14,897 nt of DNA from a bacterium UBA3756 (GCA_002371695.1 DFGG01000042.1:3591-18487), one strand, 5' to 3'. Positions 1-6,810 are shown, counted from the stretch's first letter. A program made the numbers and translations. The notes: generated by a model from the sequence alone, not told the origin.

Positions 1-2739
1 GTGCAGTCGCCTGGTCTGAAGACCTACTCGATGCGTATCTGGCTGAAGCCCGACGTGATGAAGCAGTACAACCTGATGCCGAGCGACATCACGGGTGTAC
101 TGGCTGAGCAGAACATCGAGGCTGCACCTGGTTCGTTCGGACAGGAGTCGAAGGTGGCCTACGAGTATGCCATGCGCTACACGGGCCGACTGAAGACACC
201 AGAGGAGTTTGGCGACATCATCATCTCCAGCGACCGCAACGGACAGACGCTGAAGCTGAAGGATGTGGCCAAGATCGAACTCGGCGGACAGCAGTACTCC
301 GTGTCGATGAAGAACAACAACATCCCCTCTGTGATGGGTATGGTGCAGCAGATTGCAGGCTCCAACGCCAACGAGATTGCCAAGCAGGTGAAGGCCGAGC
401 TGGAGGAGCAGGCCAAGCTGTTCCCGCCGGGCATGACCTACAAGATTAACTACGACGTGACGGAGTTCCTCTATGCCTCTATCGAGGAGGTGATATTCAC
501 ACTGGTGTTCACGCTGATCCTGGTGTTCATCGTGATTTACATCTTCCTGCAGGACTGGCGTTCGACGATGATCCCGCTCATCGCCGTGCCGGTGTCGCTG
601 GTGGGTACCTTCTTCTTCCTTGAGGCCTTCGGATTCTCCATCAATTTGCTCGTGCTCTCAGCCTTGCTGCTGGCTATCGCCATCGTGGTGGATGATGCCA
701 TCGTGGTGGTGGAGGCCGTACACGCCAAGCTCGACCAGGGCTATAAGTCGACGCTGACGGCCTCTATCGACGCCATGAACGAGATCTCGGGTGCTATCAT
801 CTCTATTACGCTGGTGATGGCTTCGGTGTTCATCCCCGTGTCGTTCATGGGTGGCGTGACGGGTACGTTCTACCGTGAGTTCGGTGTGACGATGGCTGTG
901 GCTATCTTCATCTCGGCCCTGAACGCCCTGACCCTGTCGCCGGCCCTCTGTGCCATCTTCCTGAAGCCCCACGATGGTGAAGGTCACAAGAAGATGTCGC
1001 GTATCGACCGATTCCACGCAGCCTTCAATACAGCTTTCACTACGACGACCAATAAGTATAAGAATGTGGTAGAGAAGCTGGTGCGCAAGCCGATAGCCAT
1101 CGGCATTGCCGTCATCGTGGGTATCGCTGCACTCGTCCTGACGATGGCTACCACGAAGACCGGACTGGTGCCCGACGAGGATACGGGTACTATCTTCTGT
1201 ACCATCTCGATGCCTCCTGCTACCTCGGTGGCTCGCACGCGCCAGATCATCGACGAGGTGGATGCTATCCTGGCAGCCGATCCCGCCATCCAGAGCCGTG
1301 AGCAGATTCAGGGTTACAACTTCATCGCTGGTGCCGGTTCAGACCAGGCCACGTTTATCATCAAGCTTAAACCCTTTGCCGAGCGCCAGAAAGGATTCTG
1401 GTGGAAACTCAGCGGACTGTGGCAGGGCGACGGTATCTACCGTTTCTTCCTCAACCCCTTCGACCGCGACGGCGTGCTGGCACAGATATACCTCAAGACG
1501 GCCCACATCAAGGATGCACAGATCCTGGCCTTCGGACCGCCTATGATTCCTGGTTTCTCGGCCAACTCGGGTGTCTCGCTGGTGATGCAGGACCGTACGG
1601 GTGGCGACCTGACGCGATTCTTCGAGATCGTGCAGGACTATCTGGCCGAGCTCAACAAGCGTCCGGAGATCCAGCAGGCCCAGACGTCCTACAACCCCAA
1701 CTATCCGCAGTACATGATCTCGGTGGACGTGGCCAAGTGTAAGCAGGCCGGCATCTCGCCGCGCGTGGTGCTCACCACTCTGCAGGGATACTACGGCGGA
1801 CTCTACGCATCGAACTTCAACGCCTACGGTAAGCTCTACCGCGTGATGGTGCAGGGTTCGCCTGAGACGCGTATGACGGAGGAGTCGCTCAACAGTATCT
1901 ACGTACGCACGTCGGCAGGCATGTCGCCCGTGAAGGAGTTCTGCAACATGGAGCGCGTCTACGGTCCGTCGAACATTAACCGCTTCAACCTGTTCACCGC
2001 CATCAACGTGACGGCAACCGTTGCCAGCGGCTACTCTTCGGGTGAGGCCATCAAGGCCGTGGAGGAAGTGGCAGCCCAGATGCTGCCCACCGGCTACACC
2101 TACGACTACTCGGGACTGACCCGACAGGAGGCACAGGCCAGCAACTCTACGGCCATCATCTTCCTGCTCTGCTTCATCTTCATCTACCTGATCCTGTCGG
2201 CACAGTACGAGTCGTACATCCTGCCGCTCTCGGTAGTACTCTCCGTGCCGTTCGGACTGGCTGGCGCTTTCCTCTTCACATCGCTCTTCGGCCACTCCAA
2301 CGATATCTACATGCAGATCTCGCTCATCATGCTGATTGGTCTGCTGGCTAAGAATGCTATTCTGATTGTGCAGTTCGCCCTTGAGCGCCGCGAGACGGGT
2401 ATGGCCATCTCCTGGTCGGCTGTGCTGGGTGCCGCAGCCCGTCTGCGCCCGATTCTGATGACCTCGCTGGCCATGGTGATCGGTCTGCTGCCGATGATGT
2501 TCGCATCAGGTGTGGGCAAGAACGGTAACCAGACGCTGGGAGCTGCTGCTGTAGGCGGAATGCTCGTCGGTACGCTGATTCAGATTATGGTGGTGCCCGC
2601 CCTGTTCGTCATCTTCCAGTCGCTACAGGAGAAGTTCCGCCCGATGAAGTTTGAAGACGAGGAGAATCCTGAGGCAGCTGCCGAGCTGGCACAGTATGCA
2701 CATGGTAAAGCCTCACTTGACTATGAGTTGGAGAAGTGA
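1..2739 (+). CDS. RND (HAE1-type) multidrug efflux inner-membrane transporter, 5' end missing
   Basis: This is the proton-driven inner-membrane pump of a tripartite efflux system, of the AcrB/MexB family. The reading frame is open from base 1 and 912 residues are visible. Compared with AcrB (about 1050 residues), roughly 175 N-terminal residues, including TM1 and part of the first porter domain, lie outside the window. Visible are the end of the first porter domain, then TM2-TM6 starting near residue 160. The proton-relay Asp pair is D231-D232 in the TM4 motif IVVDDAIVVVE (AcrB D407/D408). A second large periplasmic domain (about 390-715) follows, then the TM8-TM12 block with K784 in GLLAKNAILIVQFA, matching AcrB K940. 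The C-terminal tail is acidic. The matching outer-membrane channel follows after 28 nt, and the membrane-fusion partner is presumably upstream. Substrate cannot be told from the sequence. Family assignment is very secure. Confidence 0.96.
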   Translation: MQSPGLKTYSMRIWLKPDVMKQYNLMPSDITGVLAEQNIEAAPGSFGQESKVAYEYAMRYTGRLKTPEEFGDIIISSDRNGQTLKLKDVAKIELGGQQYSVSMKNNNIPSVMGMVQQIAGSNANEIAKQVKAELEEQAKLFPPGMTYKINYDVTEFLYASIEEVIFTLVFTLILVFIVIYIFLQDWRSTMIPLIAVPVSLVGTFFFLEAFGFSINLLVLSALLLAIAIVVDDAIVVVEAVHAKLDQGYKSTLTASIDAMNEISGAIISITLVMASVFIPVSFMGGVTGTFYREFGVTMAVAIFISALNALTLSPALCAIFLKPHDGEGHKKMSRIDRFHAAFNTAFTTTTNKYKNVVEKLVRKPIAIGIAVIVGIAALVLTMATTKTGLVPDEDTGTIFCTISMPPATSVARTRQIIDEVDAILAADPAIQSREQIQGYNFIAGAGSDQATFIIKLKPFAERQKGFWWKLSGLWQGDGIYRFFLNPFDRDGVLAQIYLKTAHIKDAQILAFGPPMIPGFSANSGVSLVMQDRTGGDLTRFFEIVQDYLAELNKRPEIQQAQTSYNPNYPQYMISVDVAKCKQAGISPRVVLTTLQGYYGGLYASNFNAYGKLYRVMVQGSPETRMTEESLNSIYVRTSAGMSPVKEFCNMERVYGPSNINRFNLFTAINVTATVASGYSSGEAIKAVEEVAAQMLPTGYTYDYSGLTRQEAQASNSTAIIFLLCFIFIYLILSAQYESYILPLSVVLSVPFGLAGAFLFTSLFGHSNDIYMQISLIMLIGLLAKNAILIVQFALERRETGMAISWSAVLGAAARLRPILMTSLAMVIGLLPMMFASGVGKNGNQTLGAAAVGGMLVGTLIQIMVVPALFVIFQSLQEKFRPMKFEDEENPEAAAELAQYAHGKASLDYELEK

Positions 2740-2762
2740 ATAGTGAACAGTGAATAGTGAAT
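2735..2762 (+). repeat. Tandem heptad repeat (AGTGAAT)x4 between efflux genes
   Basis: Four head-to-tail 7-bp units at 2735-2741, 2742-2748, 2749-2755 and 2756-2762; all are AGTGAAT except the second (AGTGAAC). The stop codon of the RND gene (TGA, 2737-2739) lies inside the first unit, and the last unit ends 5 nt before the ATG of the next gene. Because 7 is not a multiple of 3, the TGA recurs in all three frames. The same unit is found at other junctions in this window. Confidence 0.9.
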
Positions 2763-2767
2763 AGTTT

Positions 2768-4147
2768 ATGAAGAAAGTTATGCTATATATGTCCGCAGCC
2801 CTGCTGCTCTCGAGCTGCGGACTCTACAACAAGTACGACCGCCCGGAGGTGAATGCCTCGGGCATCGTGCGCGACCCCGTGTCGATGACTGATACGCTGG
2901 CCGTTCAGGATACTACGTCGTTTGGCAATATGCCCTGGCGAACGGTCTTCACCGACCCTCAGCTGCAAGTGCTCATCCAGCAGGGGCTGGACAATAACCC
3001 CGACCTGCTGAACGCCGCACTCAACGTACACATGGTGGAAATGGCACTGACCGTGGCCAAGCTGGCCTTCCTGCCCTCTGTGGCCATCTCGCCCCAGGGT
3101 ACACTCTCATCCTTCGACGGCGCTGCTGCCACGAAGGCCTACACGCTGCCCGTCTCGGCCAGCTGGAACGTCGACCTCTTCGGCAACCTGCTCTCGCAGA
3201 AGCGCTCGGCACAGATGCAGCTCATCGCCACCAAGGACTATCAGACAGTGGTGAAATGCAACATTATCTCAGGCATCGCCAACCTCTACTACACGCTGCT
3301 GATGCTCGACCGTCAGGTGGAGATTGTCAGCGACATGGAGAAACTGACCAAGGAGACCTGGGAGAAGATGAAGTTCATGCACGAGAACCGTATTGGCTAC
3401 CGCTCTACTGCCGTGCAGAGTGCCGAGGCAGCCTACTACAGCGTGCAGTCGCAGAAGGTTGACCTGCTGCGCCAGATCCGTGAGTGTGAGAACTCACTCT
3501 CGCTGCTCATCGCCCAGCCCGCACAGACCATCAAGCGCGGCACGTTCGCCGGACAGAGTCTGCCCACTAACCTCTCTACGGGCGTGGCCGTCCAGATGCT
3601 CAGCAACCGTGCCGACGTACACGCCAACGAGATGGCACTGGCACAGTGCTTCTACGATGTGCAGACGGCTCGCAGCCGCTTCTATCCCAACCTCACCGTC
3701 ACCGGTACCGCTGCCTTCACCAACCAGCAAGGGGCCGTCAATCCCGGCAAGTGGCTCCTCTCGGCAGTCGGCTCGCTGGTGCAGCCCATCTTCCAGCACG
3801 GACAGATCGTAGCAGGACTGAAGGTGGCAAAGGACAAGTACGAGCAAGCCTACAACACATGGCAGAACTCGGTACTGAAGGCCGGCAATGAGGTGTCGAA
3901 CGCCCTCGTGAGCTACAACTCCTATGCCGAGAAGGCCACGCTCGACGGCAAGCGCGTGGCTGTGCTGCGTCAGAATGTTGCAGACACCCGCAAGCTGATG
4001 GAACAGTCATCGAACACCACCTATCTCGAGGTCATCACCGCCCAGAGCAACCTGCTCAATGCCGAGATCTCAGAGGTGACAGATCAGTTCAATAAGATGC
4101 AGTCTGTGGTGACACTCTATCAGGCCTTAGGCGGTGGAGCGAAATAA
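2768..4147 (+). CDS. Outer-membrane efflux channel lipoprotein (TolC/OprM/NodT family)
   Basis: Trimeric outer-membrane exit duct of the RND pump encoded just upstream. The protein has 459 residues, normal for the OprM/NodT type. A lipoprotein signal peptide is clear: two Lys after Met, a hydrophobic stretch, and the lipobox LLSSC with C17 as the lipidated residue. Two long helical repeats of the OEP type follow. The segment PVSASWNVDLFGNLLSQKR is the family's strand plus first coiled-coil helix, and it recurs in variant form late in the protein as LLSAVGSLVQPIFQHGQIVAGLK. The end is ITAQSNLLNAEISEVTDQFNKMQSVVTLYQALGGG, cited here as the typical closing helix. The ATG at 2768 is preceded by the heptad repeat and an AGTTT spacer rather than a Shine-Dalgarno sequence, as expected in Bacteroidota. 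Co-transcription with the pump is inferred from the 28-nt gap. Confidence 0.95.
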   Translation: MKKVMLYMSAALLLSSCGLYNKYDRPEVNASGIVRDPVSMTDTLAVQDTTSFGNMPWRTVFTDPQLQVLIQQGLDNNPDLLNAALNVHMVEMALTVAKLAFLPSVAISPQGTLSSFDGAAATKAYTLPVSASWNVDLFGNLLSQKRSAQMQLIATKDYQTVVKCNIISGIANLYYTLLMLDRQVEIVSDMEKLTKETWEKMKFMHENRIGYRSTAVQSAEAAYYSVQSQKVDLLRQIRECENSLSLLIAQPAQTIKRGTFAGQSLPTNLSTGVAVQMLSNRADVHANEMALAQCFYDVQTARSRFYPNLTVTGTAAFTNQQGAVNPGKWLLSAVGSLVQPIFQHGQIVAGLKVAKDKYEQAYNTWQNSVLKAGNEVSNALVSYNSYAEKATLDGKRVAVLRQNVADTRKLMEQSSNTTYLEVITAQSNLLNAEISEVTDQFNKMQSVVTLYQALGGGAK

Positions 4148-4174
4148 GTGAATAGTGAAAAGTGAATAGTGAAT
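4147..4174 (+). repeat. Tandem heptad repeat (AGTGAAT)x4 between channel gene and lpxA-like gene
   Basis: Four adjacent 7-bp units at 4147-4153, 4154-4160, 4161-4167 and 4168-4174; all AGTGAAT except the second, AGTGAAA. The organisation is nearly identical to the repeat at 2735-2762: same copy number, the degenerate base at the end of unit two, stop codon of the preceding gene (TAA, 4145-4147) touching the first unit, and 4 nt between the last unit and the next ATG. Confidence 0.9.
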
Positions 4175-4178
4175 AATT

Positions 4179-4958
4179 ATGGCAAGCGAAATATCCCCTA
4201 AAGCTGAGATATCGCCCAAGGCGAAGATCGGCAACAACTGTAAGATATTCCCCTTCGTGTATATCGAAGACGACGTGGAGATAGGCGACAACTGCATCAT
4301 CTTCCCCTTCGTCAGCATCTGCGATGGCTCGCGCATCGGCAACAACAACAAGATCCATCAGGGCAGTGTCATTGCTGCACTTCCGCAGGACTTCAACTTC
4401 CGTGGTGCCAAGTCGTACGTGAAGATTGGTGACAATAACGTGATTCGCGAGAATGTCGTCATCAACCGTGGCACCAACCGCGATGGCTGCACTGTGATAG
4501 GTAACAACAACTTCCTGATGGAAGGCTCCCACATCAGCCATGACACTGTGGTGGGCGACTACTGCGTGTTTGGCTATGGCGTGAAGATAGCAGGCGACTG
4601 TGAGATCCACAATGGAGCCATCTTCTCCACCAATGCCGTGCAGAACGCCAAGACGCGTGTCGGCAAGCTGGCAATGGTGCAGGCCGGTACTACCTTCTCG
4701 CATGACATCCCGCCCTACGTGGTGGCTGGCGGCAAGCCCATCGAATATGGCGGGCCTAATAACACGATGATGACCAACGCTGGCATCGATGCCAAGGTGC
4801 AGAAGCATATCGCCAATGCGTATCGTCTGCTGTTCCACGGCAAGACCAGCACCTTCGACGTGATCAATCAGATACGCGACCAGGTGCCCGACAGTCCGGA
4901 AATCAGGGTTATCCTTGAGTTTCTCGAGAAATCCGAGCGCGGTATCATGTGCAAGTAG
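4179..4958 (+). CDS. lpxA: LpxA-type acyl-ACP:UDP-sugar O-acyltransferase, possibly a divergent paralogue
   Basis: Left-handed beta-helix acyltransferase. LpxA transfers a 3-hydroxyacyl chain from acyl-ACP to UDP-GlcNAc in the cytoplasm, the first step of lipid A synthesis. The 259 residues match the family length (E. coli 262). Hexapeptide repeats such as IGNNCKI, IGDNCII and IGDNNVI fill residues 5-170, and a helical C-terminal domain follows. The catalytic-base motif is present as SHISHD with H121 at the E. coli H125 position. Aligned from memory, E. coli H144 corresponds to D140, and H160 of the AVHQF motif corresponds to Q155. The DVPPYV segment is kept as DIPPYV. The gene stands alone, not beside lpxD, lpxC/fabZ or lpxB, and sits behind an efflux pair. 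It may therefore be a second LpxA-like enzyme with altered substrate. The superfamily is certain; the exact LpxA role is probable. Confidence 0.8.
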   Translation: MASEISPKAEISPKAKIGNNCKIFPFVYIEDDVEIGDNCIIFPFVSICDGSRIGNNNKIHQGSVIAALPQDFNFRGAKSYVKIGDNNVIRENVVINRGTNRDGCTVIGNNNFLMEGSHISHDTVVGDYCVFGYGVKIAGDCEIHNGAIFSTNAVQNAKTRVGKLAMVQAGTTFSHDIPPYVVAGGKPIEYGGPNNTMMTNAGIDAKVQKHIANAYRLLFHGKTSTFDVINQIRDQVPDSPEIRVILEFLEKSERGIMCK

Positions 4959-4959
4959 A

Positions 4960-4999
4960 AATCATTCAGCCCCTGCCAAACGGTAGGGGCTGAATGATT
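4960..4999. terminator. Bidirectional hairpin terminator between convergent genes
   Basis: An 18-bp inverted repeat fills the whole gap between the two convergent stop codons. The left arm is 4960-4977 (AATCATTCAGCCCCTGCC), the loop is AAAC, and the right arm is 4982-4999. There is one G-T wobble and all other pairs are Watson-Crick. It lies one base after the lpxA-like stop and immediately before the radical SAM stop. Neither side has a long U-tract, so it may act partly as an mRNA 3'-end stabiliser rather than as a classic intrinsic terminator. Confidence 0.8.
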
Positions 5000-5809
5000 C
5001 TAATAGGAAGCGGAACAGGGAATGCCGAGGGCGGCTACTCTGTCGCGGATGGCATCGAGCTGTTCGTGGGTGGCTTTCAGCAGGCCAATGGTTGGCGTCT
5101 CGCGGTCGATGGTATAGATCATCACCTGCTGGGGGGCGATAGCCTTGACGGCTTCGAGCCAGGGAGAGACGTAGGCTTCGCCTGTGTTGTCGACGGAGAT
5201 GGAGACCCCCTCCGACTCCCCCTGTAGGGGGAGAGCATTTGCGGTGCCCCGCATGAACATCGTCTGGATGATGATGTGTCCGCCGAAGGCTTTCATGCGC
5301 TCGATGATGGCACTGACATCGTAGGCACCTGAGGGGCGGTCTACCTTATTAATATATATAGGGTCGACGGTGTCGAGCTTGAGGATATTGTTGTCTACCC
5401 GCATCAGGGCATCGTGCACACTCTGCCGGTGGATCATGGTGGCATTGCTCAGCACCGACACCTTAGCCTTGGGACAATATTGGTTGCGCAGTCGGATGGT
5501 GTCGTCGATGATTTCCGCAAACTGTGGGTGGCAGGTTGGCTCACCGTTACCGGCAAAGGTCAGCACGTCGGGGAGTTGCCCGTCGGCCACCATCTGGCGC
5601 AGTTTCATCTCCAGTCCCTCGGCCACTTCCTCGCGGGTGGGCAGGGGCTTCTTCGGATGGTGATCACCATTGAAACCACACTCGCAATAGATACAGTCGA
5701 AGGAGCATACCTTGCCGTCGGCAGGCAGCAGGTTGATGCCAAGCGAAACGCCCAGTCGGCGGCTGTGTACAGGGCCGAAAATGGGCGATGGATAGATAAT
5801 TGTACTCAT
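5000..5809 (-). CDS. Radical SAM protein (COG0731-like)
   Basis: Iron-sulfur enzyme of the radical SAM superfamily. The cluster-binding motif CxxxCxxC is CSFDCIYC (C35, C39, C42), and the SAM-contacting GNGEP motif is at residues 88-91. The N-terminal HSRRLGVSLGINLLP is typical of the COG0731 group, which is related to wyosine-synthesis enzymes but whose bacterial members have no settled function. The 269 residues form a complete SAM barrel with no extra C-terminal iron-sulfur domain visible. Residues of about 191-202 (NALPLQGESEGV) are encoded by a G/C-rich palindromic repeat and look like an in-frame insertion. The expected continuation from MFMRGT to SVDNT is displaced by roughly 10 residues, judging from remembered relatives. 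The gene is a single transcription unit with its own promoter, 8 nt from the -7 box to ATG. Its substrate is unknown. Confidence 0.85.
   Translation of the reverse strand: MSTIIYPSPIFGPVHSRRLGVSLGINLLPADGKVCSFDCIYCECGFNGDHHPKKPLPTREEVAEGLEMKLRQMVADGQLPDVLTFAGNGEPTCHPQFAEIIDDTIRLRNQYCPKAKVSVLSNATMIHRQSVHDALMRVDNNILKLDTVDPIYINKVDRPSGAYDVSAIIERMKAFGGHIIIQTMFMRGTANALPLQGESEGVSISVDNTGEAYVSPWLEAVKAIAPQQVMIYTIDRETPTIGLLKATHEQLDAIRDRVAALGIPCSASY
5206..5233. repeat. Palindromic G/C-rich repeat inside the radical SAM gene
   Basis: Bases 5216-5222 (CTCCCCC) and 5227-5233 (GGGGGAG) are a perfect 7-bp inverted repeat around a TGTA loop. They are preceded by CCCCCTCCGA at 5206-5215. The element lies within coding sequence, in frame, encoding residues of about 193-202. 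I recall closely similar short palindromes dispersed between genes in Prevotella and Bacteroides genomes; that memory is unverified here. Confidence 0.65.
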
Positions 5810-5817
5810 AATGGGTG

Positions 5818-5825
5818 CAAAATTA
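5818..5825 (-). promoter_or_regulatory. -7 promoter box for the radical SAM gene
   Basis: On the minus strand this reads TAATTTTG, matching the Bacteroidota housekeeping -7 consensus TAnnTTTG. It is followed by CACCCATT and then the ATG, so exactly 8 nt separate box and start codon. No clear TTG -33 element is visible at the usual distance; that region is occupied by 9-bp repeats. Confidence 0.65.
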
Positions 5826-5837
5826 CAAATTTTTAGC

Positions 5838-5864
5838 CACAGATTTCACAGATTCAAAAGATTT
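5838..5864 (+). repeat. 9-bp tandem repeat in divergent promoter region
   Basis: CACAGATTT (5838-5846) is followed directly by CACAGATTC (5847-5855) and a degenerate third copy, AAAAGATTT (5856-5864). The unit belongs to the same family as the 9-mers found in the radA/lipoprotein divergent region (13074-13136). It lies between the two divergent -7 boxes of the radical SAM gene and ftsX. Confidence 0.7.
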
Positions 5865-5867
5865 TTG

Positions 5868-5875
5868 TAATTTTG
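5868..5875 (+). promoter_or_regulatory. -7 promoter box for the ftsX operon
   Basis: TAATTTTG fits the Bacteroidota -7 consensus TAnnTTTG and is followed by CA as in the other promoters here. It lies 32 nt before the ftsX ATG, leaving a short leader of about 25-30 nt that contains a 12-bp palindrome. It probably drives the whole ftsX to folK run, since no similar box is visible in the tight junctions downstream. Confidence 0.65.
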
Positions 5876-5891
5876 CAGCTGATTTCAATAT

Positions 5892-5903
5892 TTACGTACG
5901 TAA
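5892..5903. other. 12-bp perfect palindrome in the ftsX leader
   Basis: TTACGTACGTAA is self-complementary and sits between the predicted transcription start and the ftsX start codon (4 nt before ATG). It could be a protein-binding site for a dimeric regulator or a small RNA hairpin that covers the translation start. Chance is also possible for a site this short. Confidence 0.45.
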
Positions 5904-5907
5904 GTTA

Positions 5908-6786
5908 ATGAGTTCTAATAGCAATAAGTCTGGTAGCCACAGGGGTATGCAGATGGTCACATTGTGTATCAGTACATCGATGGTGCTGGTACTGTTGGGG
6001 CTTGTCGTATTCTCTGTGCTGACATCCGTCAATCTGTCCTCGTGGGTGAAGGAGAACCTGACGGTGACCGTGATGCTGGGTGATGACGTCAGCGTGAACG
6101 ATGCCAAGCGCCTGTGCCGTAATCTGTACCATAGGCCCTTCTCGAAGAACATCGACTATGTGAGCAAGGAGCAGGCCCTGAAGGAGCAGACTCAGGCGAT
6201 GGGCTCCGACCCTTCGGAATTCCTTGGTGCCAATCCCTTTGTGGCCACGCTCGAACTGCAACTGAAGTCGGACTATGCCAACCGTGACTCGCTCCGATGG
6301 ATTGTCAGTGAACTGAGGCGAAATCCGCAGGTGACAGATGTGGCCTATCAGGAGGATCTGATGGATAATGTGAACACCAATCTGAGTCGCATTAATATCG
6401 TATTGCTGGTGCTGGCGCTGCTGCTGACATTTGTGAGCTTCTCGCTGATCAACAATACGGTGCGCCTGAGTGTCTATTCGCGCCGTTTCCTGATTCATAC
6501 GATGAAGTTGGTGGGTGCCTCGTGGGGTTTCATCCGCAGGCCCTTTATGCGACAGGGGCTGTTGGTGGGGGTTATCGCTGCGCTGCTGGCCATCGGTGTG
6601 CTGGGAGGCTGTGTGTATGCACTGTATACCTACGAGCCCAACATCCTGAACATCATCACCTGGCGCGAATTGGCCATCACGGCAGCTGCTGTGATGCTCT
6701 TCGGCATCATCATCACTGCCATCTGTTCGTGGATCTCGGTGAACAAGTTCCTCAAGATGACGGCAGGCGAACTATACAAAATATAG
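5908..6786 (+). CDS. ftsX: Cell-division protein FtsX
   Basis: Permease-like subunit of the FtsEX complex, which links the divisome to peptidoglycan hydrolase activation across the inner membrane. The protein has 292 residues with four transmembrane segments at about 18-41, 162-183, 215-240 and 253-276. The large extracytoplasmic loop (about 45-160) between TM1 and TM2 is characteristic. The motif IHTMKLVGASWGFIRRPF (about 196-213) is the FtsX hallmark. The frame stays open further upstream to 5815, but that extension is encoded by promoter and repeat sequence (TDFTDSKDF). The ATG at 5908 lies downstream of the -7 box and is therefore the start chosen. ftsE is not in the window; separation of ftsE from ftsX is, as I recall, usual in Bacteroidota. 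This is the first gene of a tightly packed operon. Confidence 0.93.
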   Translation: MSSNSNKSGSHRGMQMVTLCISTSMVLVLLGLVVFSVLTSVNLSSWVKENLTVTVMLGDDVSVNDAKRLCRNLYHRPFSKNIDYVSKEQALKEQTQAMGSDPSEFLGANPFVATLELQLKSDYANRDSLRWIVSELRRNPQVTDVAYQEDLMDNVNTNLSRINIVLLVLALLLTFVSFSLINNTVRLSVYSRRFLIHTMKLVGASWGFIRRPFMRQGLLVGVIAALLAIGVLGGCVYALYTYEPNILNIITWRELAITAAAVMLFGIIITAICSWISVNKFLKMTAGELYKI

Positions 6787-6805
6787 TGAATAGTGAAGAA
6801 TGAGA
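6785..6805 (+). repeat. Degenerate heptad repeat after ftsX
   Basis: Units AGTGAAT (6785-6791) and AGTGAAG (6792-6798), followed by a degenerate AATGAGA (6799-6805). The ftsX stop codon (TAG, 6784-6786) overlaps the first unit, and 5 nt separate the last degenerate unit from the ATG at 6811, as at the other heptad junctions. This is a decayed or shorter version of the arrays at 2735 and 4147. Confidence 0.75.
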
Positions 6806-6810
6806 GATAT

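Noticed and set aside
1339..2295. A 318-codon minus-strand reading frame opposite the RND gene
   Set aside because: It is antisense to strongly conserved pump sequence and has an Arg/His/Val-rich composition typical of shadow frames; no family features.
4089..4838. A 249-codon minus-strand frame opposite the lpxA-like gene
   Set aside because: It is a shadow of the hexapeptide-repeat coding sequence and runs through the heptad spacer, giving the tell-tale YSLFTFHYSL peptide.
5815..5907. Upstream extension of FtsX by 31 codons
   Set aside because: It would start before the -7 promoter box and is encoded by the 9-bp repeats; the ATG at 5908 gives a normal FtsX.
6793..6810. GTG start for the DUF3098 protein
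   Set aside because: It lies within the heptad repeat; the ATG at 6811 fits the family and the repeat-to-start spacing seen elsewhere.
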